Positions 1 to 8,828 are shown, counted from the stretch's first letter. The stretch: DNA of 64,000 nucleotides from Streptomyces naganishii JCM 4654 (GCF_014650575.1 NZ_BMVF01000005.1:1-64000), one strand, 5' to 3'. The notes: a model not told the origin generated them from the sequence alone. Translations and numbers: made by a program.

Positions 1-136
1 CAAGACCGTCCCGGAGTCGAAGATCGTGGAGACCCTGATCGAGGAGGCCATGAAGCTCGCCGGGGAGATGGAGCAGGACGGTGCCGCGGCCGGCGCCCCC
101 GACGTCACGGGGACACCGACGGTGACAGTGGGTTGA
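1..136 (+). CDS. ispG: 4-hydroxy-3-methylbut-2-enyl diphosphate synthase (IspG/GcpE), C-terminal end only
   Basis: Only the last 44 codons are in the window; the gene runs in from the left and stops at TGA 134-136. The visible tail contains [16 protein letters not shown], which is how actinobacterial IspG proteins end. IspG is a [4Fe-4S] enzyme of the non-mevalonate (MEP) isoprenoid pathway, but its catalytic cysteines are outside the window. dxs follows after 30 bases on the same strand. An ispG copy beside dxs and an aminotransferase is the usual layout next to Streptomyces hopanoid genes, so this is probably the hopanoid-linked copy. The identification rests on the tail and on context. Confidence 0.75.
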   Translation, partial: KTVPESKIVETLIEEAMKLAGEMEQDGAAAGAPDVTGTPTVTVG

Positions 137-166
137 TGCAGAGCACGGACCGAGAGGGGGCTCAGC

Positions 167-2131
167 GTGACCATTCTGGAGAGCATCCGTGGACCACGCG
201 ACCTGAAGGCGCTGTCCGAGGCGGAACTCGGTGAACTGTCCGACGAGATACGTGACTTCCTGGTGCACGCCGTCGCCAGGACCGGCGGTCACCTCGGGCC
301 CAACCTGGGCGTGGTGGAACTGACCATCGCGCTGCACCGGGTCTTCGAGTCGCCGGTCGACCGGATCCTGTGGGACACCGGTCACCAGAGCTACGTGCAC
401 AAGATGCTGACGGGACGTCAGGACTTCTCCAAGCTGCGCGGCAAGGGTGGTCTGTCCGGCTATCCCTCGCGCGAGGAGTCCGAGCACGACGTCATCGAGA
501 ACAGCCACGCCTCGACCGCGCTGGGCTGGGCCGACGGGCTCGCCAAGGCGCGCCAGGTGCAGGGGGAGAAGGGCCATGTCGTCGCCGTCATCGGGGACGG
601 GGCGCTCACCGGCGGCATGGCCTGGGAGGCGCTGAACAACATCGCGGCCGCCCGCGACCGGCCACTGATCATCGTCGTGAACGACAACGAGCGCTCCTAC
701 GCGCCGACGATCGGCGGCCTCGCCAACCACCTGGCCACCCTGCGCACCACCGACGGCTACGAGAAGTTCCTGGCCTGGGGCAAGGACGTGCTCCAGCGCA
801 CCCCGGTGGTCGGCAACACGCTCTACGAGTCGCTGCACGGCGCCAAGAAGGGCTTCAAGGACGCCTTCGCGCCGCAGGGCATGTTCGAGGACCTGGGGCT
901 GAAGTACCTCGGCCCGATCGACGGGCACGACATGCGCGCCGTCGAGTCCGCGCTGCGCCGCGCGAAACGCTTCCACGGGCCCGTCCTCGTGCACTGCCTC
1001 ACCGAGAAGGGCCGCGGCTACGAGCCCGCCCTCGCCCACGAGGAGGACCACTTCCACACCGTGGGCGTGATGGACCCGCTCACCTGCGCCCCGCTGACTC
1101 CCTCCAGCGGCCCGTCGTGGACCTCGGTGTTCGGCGACGAGATCGTGCGGATCGGCGAGGAGCGCGAGGACGTCGTGGCGATCACGGCCGCCATGCTGCA
1201 CCCGGTGGGGCTCGGCAAGTTCGCCGAACGCTTCCCGGACCGGGTGTGGGACGTGGGCATCGCCGAGCAGCACGCCGCCGTGTCCGCGGCGGGCCTGGCC
1301 ACCGGCGGACTCCACCCGGTCGTCGCCGTCTACGCCACCTTCCTCAACCGCGCCTTCGACCAGCTGCTCATGGACGTGGCGCTGCACCGCTGCGGGGTCA
1401 CCTTCGTACTGGACCGGGCCGGCGTCACGGGCGTCGACGGGCCCTCCCACAACGGCATGTGGGACATGTCCGTGCTCCAGGTGGTGCCGGGCCTGAGGAT
1501 CGCCGCCCCGCGCGACGCCGAACAGCTGCGGGCGCAGCTGCGCGAGGCCGTCGCCGTCGACGACGCGCCGACCCTGGTCCGCTTCCCCAAGGAGTCGGTC
1601 GGTCCCGAGATCCCGGCGGTCGGCCGGGTGGGCGGCATGGACGTGCTGCACCGGGCGGAGCGGCCCGAGGTGCTGCTGGTCGCCGTCGGCGTGATGGCGC
1701 CGGTGTGCCTCCAGGCCGCCGAGCTGCTCCAGGCGCGCGGCATCGGCTGCACGGTCGTGGACCCGCGCTGGGTCAAGCCCGTCGACCCGGCGCTGCCCGA
1801 ACTGGCCGCCGCGCACCGGCTGGTCGCCGTCGTGGAGGACAACAGCCGCGCGGCCGGGGTCGGTTCGGCCGTCGCACTGGCGCTCGGCGACGCCGAAGTG
1901 GACGTACCGGTGCGGCGGTTCGGCATCCCGGAACAGTTCCTCGCGCACGCCAAGCGCAATGAGGTGCTCGCCGACATCGGGCTCACCCCGGTCGAGGTGG
2001 CGGGCCGCATCGGCGCGAGCCTCGCCGTCCGGGAGCAGGCGGCGGGCGCGGTACGGGCAGCGGCGGACGCGGCGCGCGGAAGCGCCGGGGCGGCGGGAGC
2101 CGTCATGGCAGTCAAGGAGAAGACCGAATGA
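167..2131 (+). CDS. dxs: 1-deoxy-D-xylulose-5-phosphate synthase
   Basis: This enzyme condenses pyruvate and glyceraldehyde 3-phosphate into DXP, the first step of the MEP isoprenoid pathway; it is cytosolic and uses thiamine diphosphate. At 654 aa it has the family length plus an alanine-rich tail of about 25 residues. The substrate-site motif DTGHQ lies at residues 70-74 and the ThDP motif starts GDGALTGG at 143. A central transketolase-type pyrimidine domain (about 320-480, with GIAEQHAA) and a C-terminal transketolase domain follow. The GTG start at 167 has a GAGGGGG ribosome-binding site just upstream. The stop overlaps the next ATG (ATGA at 2128), so the aminotransferase is translationally coupled. 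Beside ispG it probably supplies precursor to hopanoid synthesis and may duplicate a housekeeping dxs elsewhere. Confidence 0.95.
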   Translation: MTILESIRGPRDLKALSEAELGELSDEIRDFLVHAVARTGGHLGPNLGVVELTIALHRVFESPVDRILWDTGHQSYVHKMLTGRQDFSKLRGKGGLSGYPSREESEHDVIENSHASTALGWADGLAKARQVQGEKGHVVAVIGDGALTGGMAWEALNNIAAARDRPLIIVVNDNERSYAPTIGGLANHLATLRTTDGYEKFLAWGKDVLQRTPVVGNTLYESLHGAKKGFKDAFAPQGMFEDLGLKYLGPIDGHDMRAVESALRRAKRFHGPVLVHCLTEKGRGYEPALAHEEDHFHTVGVMDPLTCAPLTPSSGPSWTSVFGDEIVRIGEEREDVVAITAAMLHPVGLGKFAERFPDRVWDVGIAEQHAAVSAAGLATGGLHPVVAVYATFLNRAFDQLLMDVALHRCGVTFVLDRAGVTGVDGPSHNGMWDMSVLQVVPGLRIAAPRDAEQLRAQLREAVAVDDAPTLVRFPKESVGPEIPAVGRVGGMDVLHRAERPEVLLVAVGVMAPVCLQAAELLQARGIGCTVVDPRWVKPVDPALPELAAAHRLVAVVEDNSRAAGVGSAVALALGDAEVDVPVRRFGIPEQFLAHAKRNEVLADIGLTPVEVAGRIGASLAVREQAAGAVRAAADAARGSAGAAGAVMAVKEKTE

Positions 2132-3510
2132 CCACCCAGTTCGACCTCGGCGCTCTCCTGGCCGAGCGCGGAGCCGAGCGCTACCAGCTGCACGCCAGGC
2201 ACCTCAACCACCAGCTGCCGCGCATGCTGCACACCATCGGCTTCGACAAGGTCTACGAGCGCGCCGAGGGCGCGTACTTCTGGGACGCGGAGGGCAACGA
2301 CTACCTGGACATGCTCGCCGGATTCGGGGTGATGGGCCTCGGCCGCCACCACCCCGTCGTCCGCAAGGCGCTGCACGACGTCCTGGACGCCTCGCTCGCC
2401 GACCTGACCCGCTTCGACTGCCCGCCGCTGCCCGGCCTGCTCGCGGAGCGGCTGCTCACCCACAGCCCGCACCTGGACCGGGTGTTCTTCGGCAACAGCG
2501 GCACCGAGGCCGTCGAGACCGCCCTGAAGTTCGCCCGCCGCGCCACCGGGAAGCCGCGGATCCTGTACTGCGAGCACTCCTTCCACGGGCTGACCACCGG
2601 CTCGCTGTCGGTGAACGGCGAGGAGGGATTCCGGGACGGTTTCGCCCCGCTGCTGCCCGACACCGCGATCCCGCTCGGCGACCTCGACGCACTCGCCCGC
2701 GAGCTGAGGAAGGGCGACGTGGCCGCCCTGATCGTCGAGCCGATCCAGGGCAAGGGCGTGCACGAGGCCCCGCCCGGCTTTCTGCGCGCCGCCCAGGAGC
2801 TGCTGCACAAGCACAAGGCCCTGCTCATCGCCGACGAGGTGCAGACCGGCCTCGGCCGCACCGGCGACTTCTACGCCTACCAGCACGAGGACGGCGTCGA
2901 GCCGGACCTGGTCTGCGTCGCCAAGGCGCTCTCGGGCGGCTATGTGCCGGTGGGCGCGACCCTCGGCAAGGACTGGATCTTCAAGAAGGTCTACTCCTCG
3001 ATCGACCGTGTGCTGGTCCACTCGGCGAGCTTCGGCTCCAACGCCCAGGCCATGGCGGCGGGCCTCGCCGTGCTGTCGGTCATGGAGAACGAGCAGATCG
3101 TCGCGAACGCGCGGGCCACCGGCGAGCTGCTGAAGTCCCGGCTGGCGGCCCTCGTGGACACGTACGAACTGCTCGCCGACGTGCGCGGCCGGGGCCTGAT
3201 GATCGGCATCGAGTTCGGCCGGCCCAGGTCGCTGAAGCTGCGCGGCCGCTGGACCATGCTCCAGGCCGCGCGCAAGGGCCTGTTCGCGCAGATGGTGGTC
3301 GTGCCGCTGCTCCAGCGGCACCGGATCCTCACCCAGGTCTCCGGCGACCACCTGGAGGTGATCAAGCTGATCCCGCCGCTGGTGATCGGGGAGGCGGAGG
3401 TCGACCGGTTCGTGGAGGCCTTCACCGCCGTGATGGACGACGCGCACGGCGGCGGGCTGATGTGGGACTTCGGCAAGACACTGGTGAAGCAGGCCGTGGC
3501 GAACCGGTGA
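2128..3510 (+). CDS. Class-III PLP aminotransferase of the hopanoid locus (HpnO-like)
   Basis: This is a fold-type I, class-III aminotransferase of 460 aa. The PLP-phosphate region [16 protein letters not shown] is near residue 120, the pyridine-binding Asp is D236 in [13 protein letters not shown], and the Schiff-base lysine is K266 in VAKALSGG. The class includes ornithine and acetylornithine aminotransferases. Aminotransferases in hopanoid loci (HpnO) are thought to convert a ribosyl-type hopanoid intermediate into aminobacteriohopanetriol. I infer that role from the ispG-dxs-aminotransferase order and the ATGA overlap with dxs. The hopanoid cyclase genes would lie left of the window. An amino-acid aminotransferase role cannot be excluded from sequence. 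Confidence 0.85.
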   Translation: MTTQFDLGALLAERGAERYQLHARHLNHQLPRMLHTIGFDKVYERAEGAYFWDAEGNDYLDMLAGFGVMGLGRHHPVVRKALHDVLDASLADLTRFDCPPLPGLLAERLLTHSPHLDRVFFGNSGTEAVETALKFARRATGKPRILYCEHSFHGLTTGSLSVNGEEGFRDGFAPLLPDTAIPLGDLDALARELRKGDVAALIVEPIQGKGVHEAPPGFLRAAQELLHKHKALLIADEVQTGLGRTGDFYAYQHEDGVEPDLVCVAKALSGGYVPVGATLGKDWIFKKVYSSIDRVLVHSASFGSNAQAMAAGLAVLSVMENEQIVANARATGELLKSRLAALVDTYELLADVRGRGLMIGIEFGRPRSLKLRGRWTMLQAARKGLFAQMVVVPLLQRHRILTQVSGDHLEVIKLIPPLVIGEAEVDRFVEAFTAVMDDAHGGGLMWDFGKTLVKQAVANR

Positions 3511-3563
3511 GAGGCCGGGCCGTGGGAGCGTAGGGCCGGGCCAAGGGTTCTGCGGTCGGTGCT

Positions 3564-3612
3564 TTGCCTCTCAGGCAAGAAATTTGCCCCGGAGGCAAGC
3601 CTGCGGTTCAAT
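3564..3612 (+). promoter_or_regulatory. Paired operators and probable leaderless promoter of the XRE-cupin gene
   Basis: Two 15-bp inverted repeats of the form TTGCC-N5-GGCAA lie at 3564-3578 and 3584-3598, with centres 20 bp apart, about two helical turns. A -35-like TTTGCC (3583-3588) overlaps the second site. An 18-bp spacer leads to a -10-like TTCAAT (3607-3612), and the ATG at 3619 lies 6 nt further on. This predicts a leaderless transcript, consistent with the lack of a properly spaced ribosome-binding site. I infer autoregulation by the downstream XRE protein. Confidence 0.7.
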
Positions 3613-3618
3613 GGAGCC

Positions 3619-4242
3619 ATGAGCTCTCCCGAGTCCGAGCCCTCGGCGGGCCCGGCCGAGGCCCTGCCCGCCGTCGCGCCGCAGCTGCGCGCCCTGCGCC
3701 GCCGCGCCTCCCTCACCCTGGAGGCCGCGGCCCGCTCCGCAGGGCTGTCGCCCGCCCACCTCTCCCGTCTGGAGACGGGGCAGCGCCAGCCGTCGCTGCC
3801 GATGCTGCTCTCGCTCGCCCGTGTCTACGGTACGACGGTCTCCGAACTCCTCGGCGAGTCGGTGGCCGGCCGGGACGCGGTCGTGCGCTCCTCCGGCATG
3901 GAACCCACCTACGCCGGGGGCTGGACGTACTGGCAGGCGGGCGCGTCCGGACGCGGCATGCAGGCCCTGCGGGTCCGCGTCCCGTACGGCTCCCAGGGCG
4001 ACATCGTACGGGTGCACCCCGGCGAGGAGTGGCTGTACGTCCTCAAGGGGCGGCTGCGGCTGCGCCTCGGGGACACCGTGCACCTGCTCGCCCCGGGGGA
4101 CAGCGCGCACTTCGACTCGCTGACCCCGCACCGCATCGCCGCCGAGGATCCGGACGGGCTCGAGCTGCTCTTCGTCCACACCCTGCTGCAGAGCCCGACG
4201 GCCACGCTGTGCCTGGGCCCCCACATCGGAGAAACACCATGA
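3619..4242 (+). CDS. XRE-family transcriptional regulator with C-terminal cupin domain
   Basis: The 207-aa protein has an N-terminal helix-turn-helix (about residues 15-70, ending in LSRLETGQRQPSLPML) and a C-terminal cupin barrel (about 105-190). The cupin carries VHPGEEWLYVLKGRLRL and LAPGDSAHFDSLTPHR, the usual two cupin motifs. XRE-cupin regulators generally sense a small ligand in the cupin and repress a nearby gene. ATG 3619 is chosen because it sits 6 nt after a -10-like hexamer and begins the conserved domain; an in-frame GTG at 3559 would put coding sequence across the operators. The stop overlaps the start of a 39-aa membrane-protein gene (ATGA at 4239), so the two are made together. 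The ligand is unknown. Confidence 0.9.
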   Translation: MSSPESEPSAGPAEALPAVAPQLRALRRRASLTLEAAARSAGLSPAHLSRLETGQRQPSLPMLLSLARVYGTTVSELLGESVAGRDAVVRSSGMEPTYAGGWTYWQAGASGRGMQALRVRVPYGSQGDIVRVHPGEEWLYVLKGRLRLRLGDTVHLLAPGDSAHFDSLTPHRIAAEDPDGLELLFVHTLLQSPTATLCLGPHIGETP

Positions 4243-4358
4243 CCGACATGGAAGAGAAGTTTCCGCGCGCCCTGTGGATCCGGCTCATCATCTACATCGC
4301 CGTCGGGCACCTCTTCGCCGGGTTCATATGGCTGCTGTTCTCGGTGGGCGCGAAGTAG
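4239..4358 (+). CDS. 39-aa single-pass membrane microprotein (DUF6126-like)
   Basis: This tiny gene starts within the stop codon of the XRE-cupin gene. The protein has a charged N-terminus (acidic residues, then a few basic ones up to about residue 15), one hydrophobic segment of about 20 residues containing IIYIAVGHLFAGFIWLLF, and ends in a lysine. It resembles the short family I know as DUF6126 in Streptomyces, which has no established role. Coupling to a small-molecule-sensing regulator suggests it works with that regulator, for example by tethering it or modulating a transporter or the membrane. That is inference only. The overlap and the conserved hydrophobic layout make it a real gene despite its size. 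Confidence 0.8.
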   Translation: MTDMEEKFPRALWIRLIIYIAVGHLFAGFIWLLFSVGAK

Positions 4359-4385
4359 GAGGCCCCGGCTCCGGGCCGGTGCGGT

Positions 4386-5183
4386 TCAGTCCAGCAGCCG
4401 GTCGCGCAGCCGCTCCCGGGTCTCGGGCGCGAGCCGCAGCCCCCGCTCCAGGTAGGCGTCGACGCCGCCCCAGGTGTCCTCGATGGTCTCCAGGGCCGCC
4501 GCCAGATACTCGGCGCGCGCGTCGAACAGGGGACTGAGCAGCTCCATGACCTCGGGGGAGTAGGCCGAGGCGGAACTGCCGCTGCGCCGCACCTTGTAGC
4601 GGCGGTGCCGGGCGTTGGACTCCAGGTAGTCGGCGGTGATCGCCTCGCGCTCCACGCCGACCGCGAGCAGCGTGACCGCGATCGACAGGCCGGCGCGGTC
4701 CTTGCCCGCGGCGCAGTGCATCAGGGCCGGGACGCTGTCCTCGGCGATCGCGTGGAGCACCCGCGAGTGCTCGGCGGTGCGCTCCTTGATGATCATGCGG
4801 TAGGAGGCGATCATCCGGTCCGCGCCCTTGCCGTCGGCGAGGATCGCGCGCAGCTGGTCCAGGTCGCCGTCGCGGACCATCTTCCAGAACTCGGCGCCGT
4901 CCGCCGGGTCGCTCAAAGGCAGGTTCACGTTCCGCACGCCCGGCAGTTCGACGTCCGGGCCCTCCAGCTTGCGGTCGGCCGCGTTGCGGAAGTCGAAGAT
5001 CGTGTGCAGGCCGAGAGAGGCGAGGAAGGCGGAGTCCTCGGCGGTCGCGTGCGCGAGGTGGCCGCTGCGGAAGAGCACGCCGTGCCGCACCCGCCGTCCG
5101 TCCACGGTCGGCAGCCCGCCCACATCACGGAAGTTGCGCACTCCGGCCAGCTCCGGCTCGGTCGACGGGACCTGCTGCGTCAC
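4386..5183 (-). CDS. Tyrosine-protein phosphatase (PtpB/Y-phosphatase-3 type)
   Basis: The 265-aa protein carries the cysteine-phosphatase signature HCAAGKDRAG: catalytic C157, P-loop to R163, with K161 and D162 typical of the mycobacterial MptpB and Y_phosphatase3 group. That group can dephosphorylate phosphotyrosine and sometimes phosphoinositides. The N-terminal GVRNFRDVGGLPT (about 14-26) is also characteristic of the family. No signal peptide or membrane segment is visible, so it is probably cytosolic unless exported without a classical signal. It is transcribed divergently from the riboswitch-controlled hydrolase gene. No neighbour gives a substrate. Confidence 0.9.
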   Translation of the reverse strand: MTQQVPSTEPELAGVRNFRDVGGLPTVDGRRVRHGVLFRSGHLAHATAEDSAFLASLGLHTIFDFRNAADRKLEGPDVELPGVRNVNLPLSDPADGAEFWKMVRDGDLDQLRAILADGKGADRMIASYRMIIKERTAEHSRVLHAIAEDSVPALMHCAAGKDRAGLSIAVTLLAVGVEREAITADYLESNARHRRYKVRRSGSSASAYSPEVMELLSPLFDARAEYLAAALETIEDTWGGVDAYLERGLRLAPETRERLRDRLLD

Positions 5184-5616
5184 GGGAACTCCTCCCTGTC
5201 TGCCCCGCCTTCGCGGCTCGTCGGCGGGGGTCGCTCCGACGATACGGCATGGGTTGCTGAGGCAACGAGTTGTATGGGTCTTCTGCCCGTATTGCAGCTT
5301 TACCGGTAACTCGCCAGCAAATGCGGAGCAATGAAAGGTAATGAAGCGTATTCAAGCATTCCGGTGAGCGGAGCGTGAGCAGTGTCATACCGGTGACCGT
5401 CCGTCGCCCGTCATGCCCACGTAATCACGGCCGTTGTCCAGGGAATTGACGGGTGGAAGCCCGGCCCAATTCACCGACGGTAACCGTGAATTCCGGGAAC
5501 GGATCAAGGAAGGGCGGCCCCCGCCGGAACCGTCTGCTTGTCCGCGCGCGTCCTCGTCGCCTACGTTCCCAACCGATCCGGGCGGACGCCTAATCCTGCC
5601 GCCGCCCGGTGCCCGC
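5184..5616. other. Intergenic promoter region between phosphatase and hydrolase genes
   Basis: This 433-bp non-coding region holds the divergent promoters of the phosphatase (leftward) and of the riboswitch leader (rightward). It is less GC-rich than its surroundings around 5270-5480, as expected for a promoter region. I could not assign -35 and -10 boxes with confidence. Short open frames here lack family resemblance and ribosome-binding sites. Confidence 0.5.
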
Positions 5617-5762
5617 ACACTCACCCGCTCACGGCAGGAGCGGGGGACCCACAGGCAACACCGCCTGTTCCGGCCCCCGGAACAGGCCAGGGGTGAAGCC
5701 GCGGCGAACGCGGCCGGGCAGCTCCAGCCCGAACCCGACAGCTCACCTCGCAGGCGCCGGAG
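5617..5762 (+). ncRNA. c-di-AMP riboswitch (ydaO/yuaA class) in the hydrolase leader
   Basis: The leader just upstream of the LysM-M23 gene carries the conserved ydaO core: CAGGGGTGAAGCC (5688-5700), then CCCGAACCCGACAGCTCACC and CTCGCAGGC near 5729-5756. An internal paired element lies between (CCGCGGCGAACGCGG). These blocks match the consensus I know for c-di-AMP riboswitches, which turn off cell-wall hydrolase and resuscitation-factor genes in Streptomyces when c-di-AMP is high. The gene's ATG follows 12 bases after the element, so the switch may act by a terminator or by masking translation. The boundaries are approximate. Confidence 0.85.
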
Positions 5763-5773
5763 AGGAATCCGCC

Positions 5774-6676
5774 ATGCCCGCGAAGGGTAAGCACCGCCGT
5801 CCCAAGGCCCAGCGCCTGACCCGCACGATCGCCGCCGCCGGAACCGGCGGCGCCGCCCTCGCCCTGCCGCTCGTGTCGGCCGCCGGCGCCCACGCCGCCC
5901 CGGCGAAGCCGGCCCCGCAGAGCGCCGTCCGGGCCACGCCGGCGTCCGGGAAGGGCGCGGCCGCCGGCGAGGGCGTACGCACCTACACCGTCCGCCCCGG
6001 CGACTGCCTCTCGAAGATCGCCGGCGCGCAGCACGTCCGCGGCGGCTGGCACCGGCTGTACGCCGACAACCGGCAGGCGGTCGGCGACGACCCCTCGCTG
6101 ATCCACCCGGGCCTCAAGCTGCGGCTCGACGGCGCGGCCGCCGCGACCGGCGCCACGACGGCCCCCAAGTCCTCCGCCGCGCCCGGGCACACGGACGCCG
6201 CACGCCCCGCCGCCGCGGGTTCCGCCGCGAAGCCGGCCGAGGCACCCCGCTCCGCCGCGAGCACCTCCACCGGCTTCACCCTCCCGGTCAGCGGCGCCGC
6301 CATCGGCACCGGCTACCACGTGGCCGGCTCCATGTGGTCCAGCGGCTACCACACGGGTGTCGACTTCGTCGTGCCCACCGGCACCCCGGTCAAGGCCGTC
6401 GGCGCCGGCACCGTCGTCTCCGCGGGCTGGGGCGGCGCCTACGGCAACCAGGTCGTCATCCGGCTCGCCGACGGCCACTACGCCCAGTACGGCCACCTCT
6501 CCGCCCTCTCCGTCTCGGCCGGGCAGAGCGTGACGGAGGGTCAGCGAGTCGGCCTCTCCGGCGCGACCGGCAACGTGACCGGACCGCACCTGCACTTCGA
6601 GATCCGCACCTCGCCCGACTACGGCTCGGACGTGGACCCGGTCGCCTACCTCCGCTCGCACGGCGTCGCCGTCTGA
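5774..6676 (+). CDS. Secreted LysM and M23 peptidase cell-wall hydrolase
   Basis: The 300-aa protein has a basic N-terminus (KHRRPKAQRLTR) and a hydrophobic signal segment ending near AHA at residues 44-46. A LysM peptidoglycan-binding domain follows (about 73-118, YTVRPGDCLSKIAG), then an Ala/Pro-rich linker and an M23 metallopeptidase domain (about 190-290). The zinc ligands H193 and D197 (HTGVD) and H272/H274 (HLHFEIR) are present, so it should be an active endopeptidase cutting peptidoglycan crosslinks outside the cell. ATG 5774 is chosen because an upstream in-frame start would run through the riboswitch. The riboswitch implies control by c-di-AMP, probably tied to germination or growth and osmotic state. 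Confidence 0.92.
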   Translation: MPAKGKHRRPKAQRLTRTIAAAGTGGAALALPLVSAAGAHAAPAKPAPQSAVRATPASGKGAAAGEGVRTYTVRPGDCLSKIAGAQHVRGGWHRLYADNRQAVGDDPSLIHPGLKLRLDGAAAATGATTAPKSSAAPGHTDAARPAAAGSAAKPAEAPRSAASTSTGFTLPVSGAAIGTGYHVAGSMWSSGYHTGVDFVVPTGTPVKAVGAGTVVSAGWGGAYGNQVVIRLADGHYAQYGHLSALSVSAGQSVTEGQRVGLSGATGNVTGPHLHFEIRTSPDYGSDVDPVAYLRSHGVAV

Positions 6677-6805
6677 GCCCCCGCCCCACCTGGCGTACCG
6701 GCGTATTCCCAGGTCGGGGCGGGAATTGAAGTGGCTTATCTCACCGCCCGTCAAGCCCTTCCTACGGTCGCGTAAGCCACATTGAAAGGTGAATCATGGG
6801 CCGAC

Positions 6806-7624
6806 GTGGCAGACGATTCGAAGAGTGACAGCAGATCAGTGATCGGGTCGTACGTGGCGGTGGGGGACAGCTTCACCGAGGGCGTGGGCGACCCCGGGCC
6901 CGACGGGGCGTTCGTCGGCTGGGCCGACCGGTTCGCCGTCCTGCTCGCCGACCGGCGGCCCGAGGGCGACTTCCGGTACACCAACCTCGCCGTACGCGGA
7001 AAGCTCCTCGACCAGATCGTGGCGGACCAGGTCCCGCGGGCCGTCGAACTCGCCCCGGACCTGGTCTCCTTCTGTGCGGGCGGCAACGACATCATCCGGC
7101 CGGGCACCGACCCGGACGACGTGGCCGAGCGTTTCGAGAAGGCGGTGGCCCGCCTCGCCGCCGTCGCGGGCACCGTCATGGTGACGACCGGCTTCGACAC
7201 CCGGGGCGTGCCCGTGCTCAAGCACCTGCGCGGCAAGATCGCCACCTACAACGGGCATGTGCGGGCCATCGCCGACCGCTACGGCTGCCCGGTGCTCGAC
7301 CTGTGGTCGCTCAGGACGGTGCAGGACCGCCGCGCCTGGGACCACGACCGGCTGCACCTGTCACCCGAGGGCCACACGCGCGTGGCGCTGCGCGCCGGGC
7401 AGATCCTCGGGCTGGAGGTCCCGGCCGACCCGGAGCAGCCCTGGCCGCCGCTGCCGCCCCGCGGCACCCTGGAGATCCGCCGCGACGACGTCCACTGGGC
7501 GCGGGAGTTCCTGGTCCTCTGGATCGGCCGCAGGCTCCGCGGCGAGTCCTCGGGCGACCACGTGACAGCCAAGGGCACCCTGTCCCCGGACGACATCCGC
7601 ACACGCATCGGGTCAGTGGCCTGA
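6806..7624 (+). CDS. SGNH/GDSL-family hydrolase (esterase/lipase-like)
   Basis: The protein (272 aa from GTG 6806) shows SGNH block I as VGDSFTEG with nucleophile S22, block III GGND (about residues 90-93), and the catalytic pair in DRLHLSPEGH (about 183-192). Such enzymes hydrolyse esters, often acyl groups on lipids or glycans. There is no signal peptide, so it is probably cytosolic. The start is uncertain: GAAAGGTGA (6784-6792) lies 13 nt before GTG 6806 but only 3 nt before an out-of-frame ATG at 6796 that opens a 10-codon frame ending at 6828. A TTG at 6782 is another in-frame option. The next gene is convergent, beyond a long repeat region. Confidence 0.88.
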   Translation: MADDSKSDSRSVIGSYVAVGDSFTEGVGDPGPDGAFVGWADRFAVLLADRRPEGDFRYTNLAVRGKLLDQIVADQVPRAVELAPDLVSFCAGGNDIIRPGTDPDDVAERFEKAVARLAAVAGTVMVTTGFDTRGVPVLKHLRGKIATYNGHVRAIADRYGCPVLDLWSLRTVQDRRAWDHDRLHLSPEGHTRVALRAGQILGLEVPADPEQPWPPLPPRGTLEIRRDDVHWAREFLVLWIGRRLRGESSGDHVTAKGTLSPDDIRTRIGSVA

Positions 7625-8204
7625 CCCGCCGCTCCGCGGGGCGCGGTGCGCGTTCCCACGCGGGACCGGGGACGCACCCCGCGCGGGATGCCGGCCGCGC
7701 TGCCGCGCGGGGACGAAGCACGTTTCCGTGCGGGGGCGCGAACTGTGTTCTCGTGCGAGGCGTGAGGCGCGCCCGCGCCGACCGTGCCGGGGGTGCGGTC
7801 CGGGTCCCGGGTGCGCCGGGGGTGCGGTCCGGGTCCCGTGCGGGCCGTGGAGTACGCCCGCGCGGGCCCTACGAGGCGTCCCGTGCGGGCCGTTGAGGGT
7901 GCCCGCCCGGCCTTCGGGCGCGTCCCGCGCTGAGCGCTGGAGTGTCCCGCGCGGGACGAAGCGCGTACTCGCGCGGTGCCGCGCTCGTAGTGCGTCGTGC
8001 CCCGCAAGGGTGCGGGCGTGAGGACCGTCGGGCGCTCTTGGGCGGCCCCTGGCGAGCGTCCACGCCGGACGGCGGGTGCGTTCCCGCGTGGGGGCGCGAG
8101 CCGTGAGGCGCGTCCGCGCTGCCCGCGCGAGATGCGGGGGCGCGAGGTGCGGCTCCGTGGGTGTGGGACGCGTCCCGCGCGGGCCCGGCCCTCGGCCGTG
8201 GGGC
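7625..8204. repeat. 580-bp GC-rich non-coding region of degenerate short repeats
   Basis: Two exact 23-bp copies of CCGGGGGTGCGGTCCGGGTC plus CCG lie at 7787-7809 and 7816-7838. A second pair beginning GTCCCGTGCGGGCCGT is at 7833 and 7878, 45 bp apart. Palindromic GTCCCGCGCGGGAC-like units recur throughout. Open frames across it are compositional and show no family resemblance. It separates the convergent GDSL and TetR genes. It may be decayed tandem duplication or a hairpin-rich terminator zone; I see no gene in it. Confidence 0.7.
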
Positions 8205-8828
8205 TCAGTGGGCGTTTGCCGGTGTCAGTTGTGCCGGATGCACGTTCAGTTCGCGGGCCAGGGCCTCGTCGACCCATTGCTGGGCGCGGGCGCGGGAGAC
8301 CGCGCCCTCGTAGGCGGTCATCTGGACGGCGAGGCCGTCCAGGAGTGCCGTCAGGCGCAGGGCCGTGCCGGCCGGGTCCGCGCAGCGGAACTCGCCCGCG
8401 GCCACGCCCTCCGCGAGCACCTCGGTGATGGCGGCCTTCCACTGCCGGTCGAGCCCCCGCGCGACCTCCCGCAGCGCGGGCTCGCGCAGCGCAGCCGCCC
8501 AGCCCTCGATCCACAGCCGCCAGCCCTTGGCCGTACCGGTCGGCGCGTACCAGCGCACCGCCGACCGCAGCCGGCGCAGGGCCGTCGTACGGCGACCGAG
8601 CAGCTTGCGCAGCCGGGCGAGGTCGCCCTCGGCGGCATGGGTGAACGCGGCCGCGACCAGCTTCTCCTTGGTGGAGAAGTGGTAGAGCACCAGCGCGTTG
8701 CTCACCCCGAGCGCCGAGGCCACATCGGCGATCCGCACGGCTGCCACACCCCGCGCCTCGATCTGCTCGATGGCCGCCCGCAGCAACTCCTCCCGCCGCT
8801 CCGCCACGCTCAACCGCACTCTCGCCAC
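8205..8828 (-). CDS. TetR-family transcriptional regulator (BetI-like C-terminus)
   Basis: The 207-aa protein has the TetR helix-turn-helix at residues 10-56 (RIADVASALGVSNALVLYHF) and a helical C-terminal ligand domain of the BetI/TetR_C_6 type. The GTG start at 8828 lies 6 nt downstream of a -10-like TAGGGT (8840-8835 on the minus strand), so the mRNA is probably leaderless. The same place carries an inverted repeat that could be its own operator. It lies downstream of, and on the same strand as, the Glu/Leu/Phe/Val-type dehydrogenase gene, whose promoter has a TetR-like site, so it may control that gene. The ligand is unknown. Confidence 0.9.
   Translation of the reverse strand: MARVRLSVAERREELLRAAIEQIEARGVAAVRIADVASALGVSNALVLYHFSTKEKLVAAAFTHAAEGDLARLRKLLGRRTTALRRLRSAVRWYAPTGTAKGWRLWIEGWAAALREPALREVARGLDRQWKAAITEVLAEGVAAGEFRCADPAGTALRLTALLDGLAVQMTAYEGAVSRARAQQWVDEALARELNVHPAQLTPANAH

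Noticed and set aside
1330-3447. 705-codon minus-strand open frame opposite dxs and the aminotransferase
   Set aside because: It is antisense to two clear genes, rich in Arg/Gly/Val as expected of GC-rich shadow frames, and has no motif.
7787-7838. Spaced direct repeats as a CRISPR array
   Set aside because: Only two exact copies 6 bp apart, no unique spacers of constant length, and no cas gene in the window.
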